A DNA stretch of 44,575 bases, from the NCBI GenBank assembly GCA_028868515.1, contig JAGWUI010000021.1:1-44575 (forward strand). The letters run 5' to 3'. Positions 15,989-24,900 of this stretch are shown here, piece after piece (positions within the stretch are counted from its first letter, which is position 1; each line of letters begins with the position of its first letter). The position numbers and the translations under genes were made by a program. Source of the stretch: Gammaproteobacteria bacterium. Its GTDB lineage: Bacteria > Pseudomonadota > Gammaproteobacteria > Pseudomonadales > Moraxellaceae. The notes beneath the pieces were generated by a model. That model had not been told where the DNA came from. It was given only the letters and a program-made list of their open reading frames with translations, and ran no database searches.

Positions 15989-16009
15989 TTTACGCTATGA
16001 ATCAGAATA

Positions 16010-16038
16010 ATCCGACTATCTGTTCGGATACAAGTCGG
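16010..16038. promoter_or_regulatory. Nested palindromes just before the TetR start
   Basis: ATCCGA (16010-16015) pairs with TCGGAT (16024-16029), and CCGACT (16012-16017) with AGTCGG (16033-16038). The two alternatives overlap and end eight bases before ATG 16046. They could be an autoregulatory operator or a small 5' leader structure. Confidence 0.4.
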
Positions 16039-16045
16039 TAACTTT

Positions 16046-16651
16046 ATGGTCAGAAAACCTACTCAGCAACGCGCAAAAGTCACCGTAGATACCATCATCC
16101 AAGCGGGATTTATTGCGGTTGCAAAAAGCGGAATGCGAGATGCGACGACTCGCCAAATTGCTGAAATATCAGGAATTGGTGTCGGGTCTCTCTATGAGTA
16201 TTTTAAAAATAAAGAAGCAATTTATGAGGCGATGAATCAACGCTTTGTTGATGACATTGTCTTGATGCTGCGTCGGCTAACACCAGAGCTTGTTCGGTTA
16301 AATTTACAGGATTTGGTGGAGCTGTTACTGAGAAATTTTGGCGACTTATTGCAAAAAGATAATGCGGTTTATTTGAAGTATGTGCGTTATTCGCGTTATT
16401 CACCACAAATTGAAAGTGCATTGATGGAAATGGCAATGCACTATGTGATGAATAATCCAAGATATTTACGACTAAGCAATATGCCGACGATTACTTATAT
16501 TTGTATTAATGGTGGGATTTATAGCATTGTGCGGCATTTGAGTTCGCCACCGCCAAATGTGTCGTATGAGGATATGGTGCAAGGTTTAGCGCGAATGACG
16601 ACAAGTTATGTTGATGCTGAACTTGCGCGTTTGCCGCAGTTTCCTGAGTGA
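16046..16651 (+). CDS. TetR-family transcriptional regulator
   Basis: A 201-residue TetR repressor-type protein. The N-terminal DNA-binding domain (about 10-58) reads TIIQAGFIAVAKSGMRDATT, then RQIAEISGIGVGSLYEYFKNKEAIYEA, a textbook TetR helix-turn-helix ending in the Y-x-YF-K-K/N-K motif. The C-terminal ligand domain is helical and unassigned. The gene is divergent from the di-iron/monooxygenase genes and has inverted repeats in the shared promoter region. Local repression of that cluster is likely, with a hydrophobic substrate or acyl-CoA as possible inducer (inference). Confidence 0.9.
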   Translation: MVRKPTQQRAKVTVDTIIQAGFIAVAKSGMRDATTRQIAEISGIGVGSLYEYFKNKEAIYEAMNQRFVDDIVLMLRRLTPELVRLNLQDLVELLLRNFGDLLQKDNAVYLKYVRYSRYSPQIESALMEMAMHYVMNNPRYLRLSNMPTITYICINGGIYSIVRHLSSPPPNVSYEDMVQGLARMTTSYVDAELARLPQFPE

Positions 16652-16678
16652 TTGGAGATATTGAGTACGTTTGTTTGG

Positions 16679-16981
16679 CTATGCATGATTTGGCGTTGGC
16701 TGAAAGTGCATTTGCAGACCCAATGCATGAGATACTTTTAAAATGGTGCTAAATGATGGATTGCCTTCACCAGAAAGTGCCTTATAGAGGCTTTCTCGAC
16801 CAAGACCTGTATCTTTAGACAACTGTGTCATGCCTTTAGCTTTAGCAATAACGCCAAGAGCTTTCGCAATAAAGGCAGCATCATTTCCAGCTTCTTCAAT
16901 ACAGGCTTCAAGGTAGAGAGTCACATCTTCATCTGTTTGAAGGTGTTTAGCACTGTCCCATTTATGTAGTTTGGTAGACAT
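16679..16981 (-). CDS. HigA-like antitoxin (helix-turn-helix)
   Basis: A 100-residue antitoxin-type protein of the addiction-module antidote family. The N-terminal part (about 1-40, DEDVTLYLEACIEEAGNDAA) probably binds the toxin. An HTH follows at about 50-90: AKGMTQLSKDTGLGRESLYK, then ALSGEGNPSFSTILKVSHALGL. It starts nine bases after the toxin gene ends, the toxin-first order of HigBA systems. It would neutralise the toxin and repress the operon through the palindrome at 17306-17329. Confidence 0.88.
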   Translation of the reverse strand: MSTKLHKWDSAKHLQTDEDVTLYLEACIEEAGNDAAFIAKALGVIAKAKGMTQLSKDTGLGRESLYKALSGEGNPSFSTILKVSHALGLQMHFQPTPNHA

Positions 16982-16990
16982 GTCTTGCTC

Positions 16991-17281
16991 CTACAGGTTT
17001 TTAGCGAGTTCAATAGCGAGTTTAATATCGGCATCTTGCGATGATTTATCACCTCCCGCCAAAAGGATGATGATTTGTGTACCGCGTTGACAATAATAGA
17101 CGCGATATCCTGAACCAAAGAAGAAACGAAGTTCCGATACGCCATCACCAACAGATTTATGATCTCCAAAATGACCATCTTCAACACGATCAATTCGAGC
17201 TTGAATGCGAATCCGCACCTGTTTGTCTTTTAGGCGTGAAAACCAAAATTCGAAAGTTTCTGTTGTATAGATAGTGTACAT
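16991..17281 (-). CDS. RelE/HigB-like toxin of a type II toxin-antitoxin pair
   Basis: A 96-residue protein of the RelE/ParE superfamily (phage-derived Gp49-like/HigB branch). It shows FEFWFSRLKDKQVRIRIQAR, then GDHKSVGDGVSELRFFFGSGYRVYY and IIILLAGGDKSSQDADIKLA. Gly-Tyr-Arg-Val-Tyr-Tyr and the Leu-Leu-x-Gly-Gly-x-Lys pattern are typical of this branch. Members usually cleave mRNA on the ribosome; this copy keeps the basic residues expected. Full length, with the cognate antitoxin directly downstream. Confidence 0.9.
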   Translation of the reverse strand: MYTIYTTETFEFWFSRLKDKQVRIRIQARIDRVEDGHFGDHKSVGDGVSELRFFFGSGYRVYYCQRGTQIIILLAGGDKSSQDADIKLAIELAKNL

Positions 17282-17305
17282 GAGAATACTCTGTATCAGT
17301 CAGCA

Positions 17306-17329
17306 AATTGTATCTTATATGATACAATT
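17306..17329. promoter_or_regulatory. Palindromic operator of the toxin-antitoxin operon
   Basis: AATTGTATC (17306-17314) and GATACAATT (17321-17329) are perfect 9-base arms around TTATAT. The site lies 24 bases upstream of the toxin start and probably overlaps the promoter. An extra half-site-like GTATC occurs at about 17293. Binding by the antitoxin HTH is inferred from the usual autoregulation of such systems. Confidence 0.75.
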
Positions 17330-17417
17330 GCGCAAACTACTGTAGTGTGCTTTTAATTCGTAGTTAATGGTCTAAATTTTTATTTTTCAATAAACTATGT
17401 TTGGGCTGATGTGATAG

Positions 17418-17452
17418 GGCTGAAATTTATCCCAGTGTTTCAAATTTCAGCC
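17418..17452 (-). terminator. Strong hairpin at the 3' end of the channel gene
   Basis: GGCTGAAATTT (17418-17428) and AAATTTCAGCC (17442-17452) form a perfect 11-base-pair stem with a 13-base loop. It starts nine bases past the stop of the minus-strand channel gene. There is no T-run, so it may stabilise or rho-dependently end the mRNA rather than act as a classical terminator. Confidence 0.55.
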
Positions 17453-17460
17453 TACGCGAG

Positions 17461-18372
17461 CTAGCTGAAAGAATTATTTGACGACTCATCTGTTTGATGT
17501 TCGGTTAAAGAATGACCGCAGTGCATGCAAAAATTTGCATCTGGTAAATGCCCTTGTGTGAGGCACACATGACAACTGCGTGTAGTTGGACCTGTCTCGC
17601 TGGTGCGGACTTGTCCTAATTCAACGGCCACAATTCCTGTCGGCACAGCAAGAGTTCCCCATCCCACGAGCATCATGACTGACGCAATGAGGCGACCGAG
17701 ACCCGTTTGAGGTGATAAATCCCCATAACCGACAGTCGTCATCGTTGTGATTGCCCAATAAATTGATACAGGAATATTGCTGAAACCGTGGGCTTCACCC
17801 TCAACCATATACATCACTGTCCCCATGATAATCGTCACCATAACCACGAATGACAAAAAAATGAGAATCTTATGAGTACTTCTACGGATTGCTAAGATGA
17901 GGCCATAGTATTCATTGACATAACTACTTAACCCTAAAATACGAAAAACACGTAGTAGGCGTAGTACCCGTACATCAATCAGCGCATGGAAACCAGGGAA
18001 AAGTAAGGCTAAGTAGGTTGGTAAAATAGATAGAAAATCCACCACGCCAAAAAAACTCTTGGCGTAATGTGATGGATAGCGCACACAGAGCAACCTTAGA
18101 CCGTATTCAATGGTAAATGCAATGGTGAAAAAATATTCAAAAACTAAAAATATATCCCCATAGCGATTATGCAATGATGCAACGCTATCGGCGAAGACAA
18201 TCGAAACGCTCAATACAATCATTAGCAACAATATCAGATCAAACAGTCGACCTGCACGCGTATCTGCTTCAAAAATAATGGTGTACAGCTTCAACCGCCA
18301 ACCATCAAGCGGTTTGCCTATATCGTGGGATTGAACATCAGGATTCATATTTTTCAACATATTCATACTCAA
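17461..18372 (-). CDS. Voltage-gated-type potassium channel with C-terminal zinc ribbon
   Basis: A 303-residue six-TM ion channel. S1 is around LFDLILLLMIVLSVSIVF. The arginine-rich S4 voltage sensor is RVLRLLRVFRILG (about 135-147). The pore helix and K+ selectivity filter TTMTTVGYGD end at residue 218, and S6 is ASVMMLVGWGTLAVPTGIVAV. After the pore comes CHVCLTQGHLPDANFCMHCG (Cys 267, 270, 282, 285), a zinc-ribbon-like tail found in some bacterial ion transporters. The start is TTG 18372, seven bases after AGG, or ATG 18366; the choice changes two residues. It probably mediates K+ flux across the inner membrane; the tail could sense metal or redox state (inference). Confidence 0.9.
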   Translation of the reverse strand: MSMNMLKNMNPDVQSHDIGKPLDGWRLKLYTIIFEADTRAGRLFDLILLLMIVLSVSIVFADSVASLHNRYGDIFLVFEYFFTIAFTIEYGLRLLCVRYPSHYAKSFFGVVDFLSILPTYLALLFPGFHALIDVRVLRLLRVFRILGLSSYVNEYYGLILAIRRSTHKILIFLSFVVMVTIIMGTVMYMVEGEAHGFSNIPVSIYWAITTMTTVGYGDLSPQTGLGRLIASVMMLVGWGTLAVPTGIVAVELGQVRTSETGPTTRSCHVCLTQGHLPDANFCMHCGHSLTEHQTDESSNNSFS

Positions 18373-18467
18373 AAAAATACCTGCCGCTCATTGAGATTAT
18401 TGAGTTTCTCACACATTAAGATTTTTGAGATTTTATAGGTCAGTCAGATCAATTTTACACTTACAAA

Positions 18468-19547
18468 TTAAGCGCCAGCACTCCGTAACGCACTTTCCAT
18501 GATCTTCAACGTCGTTTCACTTTCATAAAACGGCGATAGCTGACGTTTGAGCCAATCTTGGATGTAGCCACGCTCATCTAAAAGCTGAATCACTTTAGGT
18601 GCAAATCGTGCAACTTCTGCAAGCATATGTGTGCGAGTGATACCAATATCATCGAGCAAGTCAGTCAGCGGTGTTTCTTCATACGCATCAAAGAAAACGT
18701 CAATTCCTGTATAAATCAGGCGTCTGACGTATTCAGTCTGGCGTAGTCTACGCCATTGGTCATAACCTAATACGAAGAATTCTTCGATATCGAGTGGGTC
18801 AAGTCCTTCAGCAAATTGAGAGACCGATTCGTCACGAATCGCTTGCCAGAGTTGCCAAATCGCATCTCGCCAGATGCTTTCATCTAATTCACTGAGTTCA
18901 GTGCAGGCTTGCTGAATGGCTTTTGAGACGGAGTGTCTGAGTTTTTTCTCGAGAAATTCTTCTTGAGAGCGAACTGTACTGCTGAATTTACGGCGTATAC
19001 CCGTTGCTACGCGTGAACCCAAAATGGGATTGCTTGAGGCTTCATCAGAGGCCAGTTGTTGTAACCAATGCGGTGATCTTTGTGCAATTTGTTGTTCGAT
19101 CAGGATGATCACATGATCTGACACAAATTCATGTAGAGTCGTACTTTCGCTAATTTTGTTAAGCAGGATTGAACGAAAGTCTTCTAATTCCAGAATTTTA
19201 TCCAGCCATTGTGAAATAGCTGCATTACTGATGAGGTCTTTGAGTTTTGGGGCATTTTTACTGGCTGTGATATGAAGCTGTTGAGCCATTTCTCCTGATA
19301 GCGCAATGACGCCACTACCGAGATCCAGTTCAAAAGCAAATACACGGACGACATCTTTGATTGATTGACGATCGACAACCTCGCCGAGTAACACATTCTC
19401 TGCGAGTGCGAGAAGGTTATCGATTTCCACCGCAGCAAGGTCAATCAATTGAGAACCTATTAATCGCTGCCGCAGTTCTTCTGCTTGTGCGTCACGGAGA
19501 TTCACAGCAAGTTGTTGTGCGGCAATCTTTAAGGTCGCGTCATCCAT
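18468..19547 (-). CDS. Conserved-looking protein of unknown function next to nadE
   Basis: A 359-residue soluble, mainly helical acidic protein with no signal peptide and no TM segment. Visible stretches include LDKILELEDFRSILLNKISE, a basic region VATGIRRKFSSTVRSQEEFL, and a C-terminal part with YVRRLIYTGIDVFFDAYEET, then LTDLLDDIGI. I recognise no domain. It starts 31 bases after the nadE stop, so it is probably co-transcribed with it; whether it is functionally tied to NAD synthesis cannot be said. Confidence 0.75.
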   Translation of the reverse strand: MDDATLKIAAQQLAVNLRDAQAEELRQRLIGSQLIDLAAVEIDNLLALAENVLLGEVVDRQSIKDVVRVFAFELDLGSGVIALSGEMAQQLHITASKNAPKLKDLISNAAISQWLDKILELEDFRSILLNKISESTTLHEFVSDHVIILIEQQIAQRSPHWLQQLASDEASSNPILGSRVATGIRRKFSSTVRSQEEFLEKKLRHSVSKAIQQACTELSELDESIWRDAIWQLWQAIRDESVSQFAEGLDPLDIEEFFVLGYDQWRRLRQTEYVRRLIYTGIDVFFDAYEETPLTDLLDDIGITRTHMLAEVARFAPKVIQLLDERGYIQDWLKRQLSPFYESETTLKIMESALRSAGA

Positions 19548-19578
19548 GTGCTTACTTACTCCAAAGTTTATTTAGTCG

Positions 19579-21201
19579 TTATTCGCCAGCAATCCAACCA
19601 TTGACTAGTGGGTAACGACGCTCGCGGCTATACGCACGACCACTGATGCGTGGGCCAGGCGCTGCTTGCTTGCGTTTGTGTTCGTTACGATCGACTAAGC
19701 GAATCACATGCTGAACGGTTGCGCGGTCGAAGCCTTGTTCAACAAGGGCATCGAGGCTCATATCACGTTCGATATAACCGTAGAGAATTGCATCCAAGAC
19801 ATCATATGGTGGTAGTGAATCTTGATCTTTTTGATCTGGACGTAGTTCTGCAGATGGTGGGCGAGTGATCACGCGTTCAGGAATAACAGGCATTTCTTCC
19901 AACGAGTTACGGAAGTGGGCAAGTTCGTACACTTGTGTTTTATAAACATCTTTCAATACGTCATATCCACCAGCCATATCGCCATACAGTGTCGCGTAAC
20001 CAACTGACATTTCTGATTTATTGCCAGTGGTGAGGACTAAATGACCGAATTTGTTAGACAGTGCCATGAGTAACGTGCCGCGTGCGCGAGCCTGTAGATT
20101 TTCTTCAGTAGAGTCAACAGGTGAGTCTCCAAACAAAGGCGCGAGTGTTTGGGTGAAGCTGTCCACGATATGATGAATTTCAGCGACATGGAAACCAACA
20201 TTCAAGCGCTGAGCTTGTGCTTCTGCGTCTTCGATACTCATCGCAGCAGTGTAAGCATACGGCATCATGACCGCATTGACGCGTTCTGCACCCAGCGCAT
20301 CCACAGCGATTGCTAAACATAATGCTGAATCAATTCCACCCGAGAGACCAATAATGACCCCAGGAAATCCAGAGTGATTGACATAGTCACTGACAGCGAG
20401 CACCAGTGCTTGATAAATTTCAGCAAGTTTTGGTAAAGGCTTGACGGGATCTTGAACAGCAAAAGCGCGTTGTTCAAGATCAAAGTTGACCAGTAGTAAT
20501 TCACTCTCGAAACGACTAGCTTCCGCAGCAACCTGACCATCAGGGTTAACGGCTAATGAACCGCCATCAAAGACAAGGTCATCTTGCCCGCCAACTAAGT
20601 TCACAGATGCAATCGCAATGCTATTTTCTTGTGCGCGATGTGTCAGCAATGAGCGACGTAGTTCTTGTTTGCCAATCTGGAATGGTGACGCATTAAGTAC
20701 GAGGACGAGCTCTGCGCCATTTTCTTTCAAAGTTTTGATCGGTTGGCGGTGCCAAATATCTTCACAAATTAGCAGACCTACTTTACGCCCACTAATTTCA
20801 AAGATCACGCTGTCAGTTCCAGCTTTGAAATAACGCGCCTCATCAAAAACACTATAGTTCGGCAGTTTTTGTTTGCGATAAACGCCGCGTTGTGCGCCTT
20901 GAGCAAAGACACCTGCGCTGTTAAAGCGTTTTTTGCCATCGTTAAGCGGATAGCCGACAACAATTACGATGCCTTCAATCGCTGTAATTTCGATCAATGC
21001 AGCATTAATGCGCGTTGCAAGACTGGGGCGTAGCAGTAAATCTTCTGGTGGATAACCTGTCAATGCCAGTTCGGGAAACACGATAATCTGCGCACCTTTT
21101 TCGCGTGCGGTGTTGGCTTGTTCAATAATTTTTTTGGTATTGCCCGCGATATCGCCGACAAGAAATGTGGATTGCGCTAGTGCGAGGGTTAAAACACTCA
21201 T
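19579..21201 (-). CDS. nadE: Glutamine-dependent NAD+ synthetase
   Basis: Converts nicotinate adenine dinucleotide to NAD+ using ATP and glutamine. The 540-residue protein has both domains. The N-terminal carbon-nitrogen hydrolase (glutaminase) has the Glu-Lys-Cys triad: Glu 44 in FPELALTGYPPEDLL, Lys 112 in KQKLPNYSVFDE and Cys 146 in LLICEDIW. The C-terminal synthetase has the ATP-pyrophosphatase loop SGGIDS (287-292), TTGNKSEMSVGYATLYGDMAGG and a Lys/Arg-rich end. Length fits the bacterial two-domain NadE. ATG 21201 is the first Met of the frame; MSVLTLALAQSTFLVGDI is a usual NadE opening. A 7-base inverted repeat (AGCACAC/GTGTGCT, 21224-21269) lies upstream. Confidence 0.95.
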   Translation of the reverse strand: MSVLTLALAQSTFLVGDIAGNTKKIIEQANTAREKGAQIIVFPELALTGYPPEDLLLRPSLATRINAALIEITAIEGIVIVVGYPLNDGKKRFNSAGVFAQGAQRGVYRKQKLPNYSVFDEARYFKAGTDSVIFEISGRKVGLLICEDIWHRQPIKTLKENGAELVLVLNASPFQIGKQELRRSLLTHRAQENSIAIASVNLVGGQDDLVFDGGSLAVNPDGQVAAEASRFESELLLVNFDLEQRAFAVQDPVKPLPKLAEIYQALVLAVSDYVNHSGFPGVIIGLSGGIDSALCLAIAVDALGAERVNAVMMPYAYTAAMSIEDAEAQAQRLNVGFHVAEIHHIVDSFTQTLAPLFGDSPVDSTEENLQARARGTLLMALSNKFGHLVLTTGNKSEMSVGYATLYGDMAGGYDVLKDVYKTQVYELAHFRNSLEEMPVIPERVITRPPSAELRPDQKDQDSLPPYDVLDAILYGYIERDMSLDALVEQGFDRATVQHVIRLVDRNEHKRKQAAPGPRISGRAYSRERRYPLVNGWIAGE

Positions 21202-21410
21202 TTTTGATCATATTTCCAAAGAAAGCACACTCGATTCCCAAGCGGCTGTGACTATAATTTATGTGTGCTCACTATATCGCAGGCGATCGCATTTATACAG
21301 AAATTGCAGTGGAGATTTTTAGATAAATTGCGATAGTTTGGTGGTTAATTGGTTCGATATTGCACAAATTCAAGAGGCTGGCTATCGGCTATGAATAGAG
21401 ATTGTTTGAA

Positions 21411-21617
21411 ATGTTTAGATTAATAATCATTCTGGTCGTTGCATTTTTTGTGATTCGTTTGGTTTATCGCCGAGTGCAGCAACACGCTCCAAAAAAAGTA
21501 GATCCTATAGAGTTAAAGGCCTGTGCCTATTGTGGCGTATTGGTCCGTGTGGACAAAATGGTCGTTATGAATGGGCGGTTTTTTTGCTGTTCAGATCATG
21601 CTAAACGGCTCACTTAG
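21411..21617 (+). CDS. PP0621-like small membrane protein with a zinc-finger-like end
   Basis: A 68-residue protein from ATG 21411; an in-frame TTG at 21402 would add three residues. One N-terminal TM helix (LIIILVVAFFVIRLVY) is followed by a basic linker. The cytoplasmic tail carries CAYCG and FCCSDH, a pattern suited to binding a metal. This layout matches the PP0621 family of short Pseudomonas/Acinetobacter proteins. Function unknown. It is divergent from nadE, and a TATAAT at 21253-21258 in the spacer may belong to its promoter. Confidence 0.8.
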   Translation: MFRLIIILVVAFFVIRLVYRRVQQHAPKKVDPIELKACAYCGVLVRVDKMVVMNGRFFCCSDHAKRLT

Positions 21618-21968
21618 CCTGTTATTAACCTGTTAAATGTGGCTAATATTTATACAAACAAGTATGCGTATCTAAAAGAATCATTATCGTCCTTCAATCT
21701 TGCTAATTCATGATTTCTCAGAAATTTCCCCAAAAAGATCACATCAGCATATGCAAAAAAAGTGTGACAAATTGTGCCTTTCGTCACATTTTTGATGTGA
21801 GTTGTTTTTATTTGGTTTATTGTTTAGGTGTTCCATGTTGATTAGTCTTTTGGCTTTGTTGGTTGTGGTATCCCTGAATTTAATATTTTAAGTATATATT
21901 TTTAGAAAAGATTTTAAGTATAAAGTTGTTTGGCGTTGTACGTCATTGGTTTATCTGAGTAAGCTGAC
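21618..21968. other. Intergenic promoter region of the first pga operon
   Basis: No gene seen. Three CRP-like half-sites occur, TGTGA (21763), TCACA (21784) and TGTGA (21796), but none are at N6 spacing. They form two overlapping palindromes: TGTGAC/GTCACA (21763-21788) and TCACAT/ATGTGA (21784-21800). A possible promoter lies at 21859-21886. Confidence 0.55.
21859..21886 (+). promoter_or_regulatory. Candidate promoter of the first pga operon
   Basis: TTGGTT (21859-21864), a 16-base spacer and TAATAT (21881-21886) precede pgaA by about 80 bases. The palindromic half-sites lie just upstream of the -35. Read by eye only. Confidence 0.35.
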
Positions 21969-24900
21969 ATGTTTGATTTCAATTCAAATGCTGTTGCTGA
22001 AAAAAACAGAATAACGTTTCATTATTTTCCAACAACACTTCTGATTCTGGTTGGTTGTCTTTCTACGACTTCGAGCTGGTCTGCATCGCCTGATCATGTG
22101 ACAGCATTACGTGAACAAGCCGTGATTTCAGCGAAATCAGGGCGGTTAAATGCAAGCATCATTACCCTAAAAAAACTACATGAGCAGCATCCCCAAGATG
22201 ATCGCGTTTTCAGTGATCTCATCATGCTGCTACATCAAGCAGGGCGAAATGATGAGGTGGCTCAACTGTATGATCAGCATCCCATCAGTAAAGTCGTTGA
22301 TTATGCATATATCCCTTGGGTATCTGCGTTACGGGATGCCAAGCGGTTTCAGGATGCTCAGCGCATTCTTGAGCCTGTGAGAACACGATTTGGTGTTAAA
22401 GCAGAAATCTTGTATGCAATGATTTCTGCAGAAGCAAATCAACCACAAGTTGCACTGGCGGCACTACCATTATCCAATCCAAAACTTGATGCGGATGATG
22501 ATGCACACATGGCCTATGTCTATCGTTTGCTTGGGCAGCCTACAGATGCGTTGCAGTTCAGTTTAAAAGCACGTGCAAAAGATCCAAATTCAGTATTGGC
22601 AGAACATGAAGTTGCTTTGGCACTGTTTGATTTGAGTATTCAACATGCTGCTAATCCGACACTGATGCCTTCTCCGTCCTTTGTAGAAGATGAGTTGGTT
22701 CGAGATGTGCTGTCTCATGATGCAAAAGTCGCAGGCGATTTTATTATCTTACTGCGCCAAGCTGGACGTAATGAGGACATCGCTCGGTTTACTGAACAGC
22801 ATTTGATTAGCCAAGTGAATGATGATGCTTATATTCCTTGGGCATCGGCGCTGCGAGATGTCCAACGATTTGCAGATGCCCAGCAAATTTTGCAACCTGT
22901 CAAAGACCGCCTCGGAGTCAAAGTCCAGATTTTATACGCTGCAATTTGCGCAGAAACAGATCAACCTCAAGAGGCTTTAGCGGCATTGCCTCTGACTAGC
23001 CCCAAACTTGATGCCGATGATTATGCACATATGGCTTATGTTTACCGTTTGGTAGATCGGCCTGTTGATGCGCTACAGATGAGTTTTCGGGCTCGAGAAA
23101 AAGATCCTAATTTGGCACTCGCGATACAGGAGTCTGTTTTTTCATTATCTGATTTAAATTCACCCTATGCCGCCTATCAGCTGGCTTTGAAATATCCAAA
23201 ATATTTTTCACAAGACGTATTGAACTACCTGCGTGTCAATGTGACGGCTCAAAATCTACGCGATGCGACTAAGGAAAGAGGTCGTCTAGAAGGGATGGAT
23301 CAAGCCACATTAAGGTTACGAAATAAGCCTTTAAATGATGTGTTGGTTGAAATAAATCAGAATATTAATGATTTACCACATTCAAGCCCACAGTACGCGC
23401 GATCGCTATTTGATCGAGTTTATGTGTTGCGGATGCTCGATCGGATGAATGATGCGATCGATGCATATCAACATCTCCCTGTTGTACCCGCAGCCCCTGA
23501 TTACGTTGTACGTGCCGCAGCTGATGCTTATTTGGCGGTTCATCAGCCGCAAAAAGCTGCCGCACTTTATCAATCATTGCTTACCGATGACTACGAAGTT
23601 CCGTTGTATTTGGCTTATTACGATGCATTGATTGAAGAAGAAAATTACACAGAGGCAAATCAAGTTCTCATACTTCTTGCTCGTGAAACGCCTGCAACGC
23701 GTGCCTCGCAAGTTGTGGGTGAAGGCGCTGTCCCAAATTGGGAACGTTTAGATGTCGATCAAGCCGTTGCGATGCATGCAGCGTACAGCAACCACATGGC
23801 AGAATCTGAAAAGGATTTTGAAAGTCTTGCGACACGTGCGCCGCGAAACAGTGGGATTTTAGATAATTATGCATCGGTACTCCGCTGGCGTGATTTACCT
23901 GAAGCAGCTGATCGCAAAACCTTGTTAGCGGCTGCTTATAGTCCGAATGATGCGGTGACTAGACTAAGTATCGCTAATAATGCGCAAGACATGGATCAGA
24001 TTCAGCGCTGGAAAGCAGTGATTGTTCCGCTTGCACAAGATTTACCTGATGACGTCAATGTTCAAAAAAACTATGCTTTCTTTAAAGATCGTGATCGACC
24101 TTCAATCACGAGTGAATTTACCATCGGTGACAGCTCGGGCAATAACAATGTAACCAATGTTAATGGTAGTCGAGATCGAGAGTGGGTAACGCGAATTAAT
24201 ACGCCATGGGTAATGGATAATTGGCGTGGATTTGTTCAACAGAACATGCGCTGGGCTGATTTTGATACTGAAAATGCGCATGATCACCGTGGTGGTGCAG
24301 GGGTTGAGTGGAGTAATAATCGCCGCGACGCATGGCTGTTGGTGAGTAGTCAAGCCGCAGGAAATTACACTGGGGTGAGTGGCGGTTGGTCGCAATGGCT
24401 AAATGATCACTGGCAATATTCTCTCAATGGTTCAACCAACGCTATGGATATTCCACTGCGAGCATTGAATGCAGGATTGTCTGCTAAAAGTGTCGGTGGT
24501 GGCATTAAATGGCTGCAAAATGAGTCACGTTCTGCGTACTTGAATTTAGGCTTGATGGACTTGAGTGATGGCAATCATCGAGGAAGCATCTCTGTCGGCA
24601 TGATGCAACGTATATTGGCGGGTCCACATTACATCACGACTGTGGGTGTTGATATTAGTCATGAAAATAATTCAAAACCAGGTGGCGATTATTTCAATCC
24701 TGCGAATTTAACGGGTGAGTCGATTTATCTTCAACACCAGTGGATTACATGGCGTAATTATCAATATTCATGGACACAAAATTTTAGAGTCGCTACAGGA
24801 TTCACGACTGAATCTGGCTATGGTACAGATCCAACGATAGATCTGTTGTACCAGCATATTTGGCAGCTTTCACGTACTTGGAGTTTAAACTACGGTATCT

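Noticed and set aside
16921-17193. 90-codon minus-strand frame across the toxin-antitoxin junction
   Set aside because: It lies within both genes of the toxin-antitoxin pair in another frame.
21763-21800. CRP site before pgaA
   Set aside because: Half-sites are present but spaced 16 or 7 bases apart instead of 6; kept only as palindromes.
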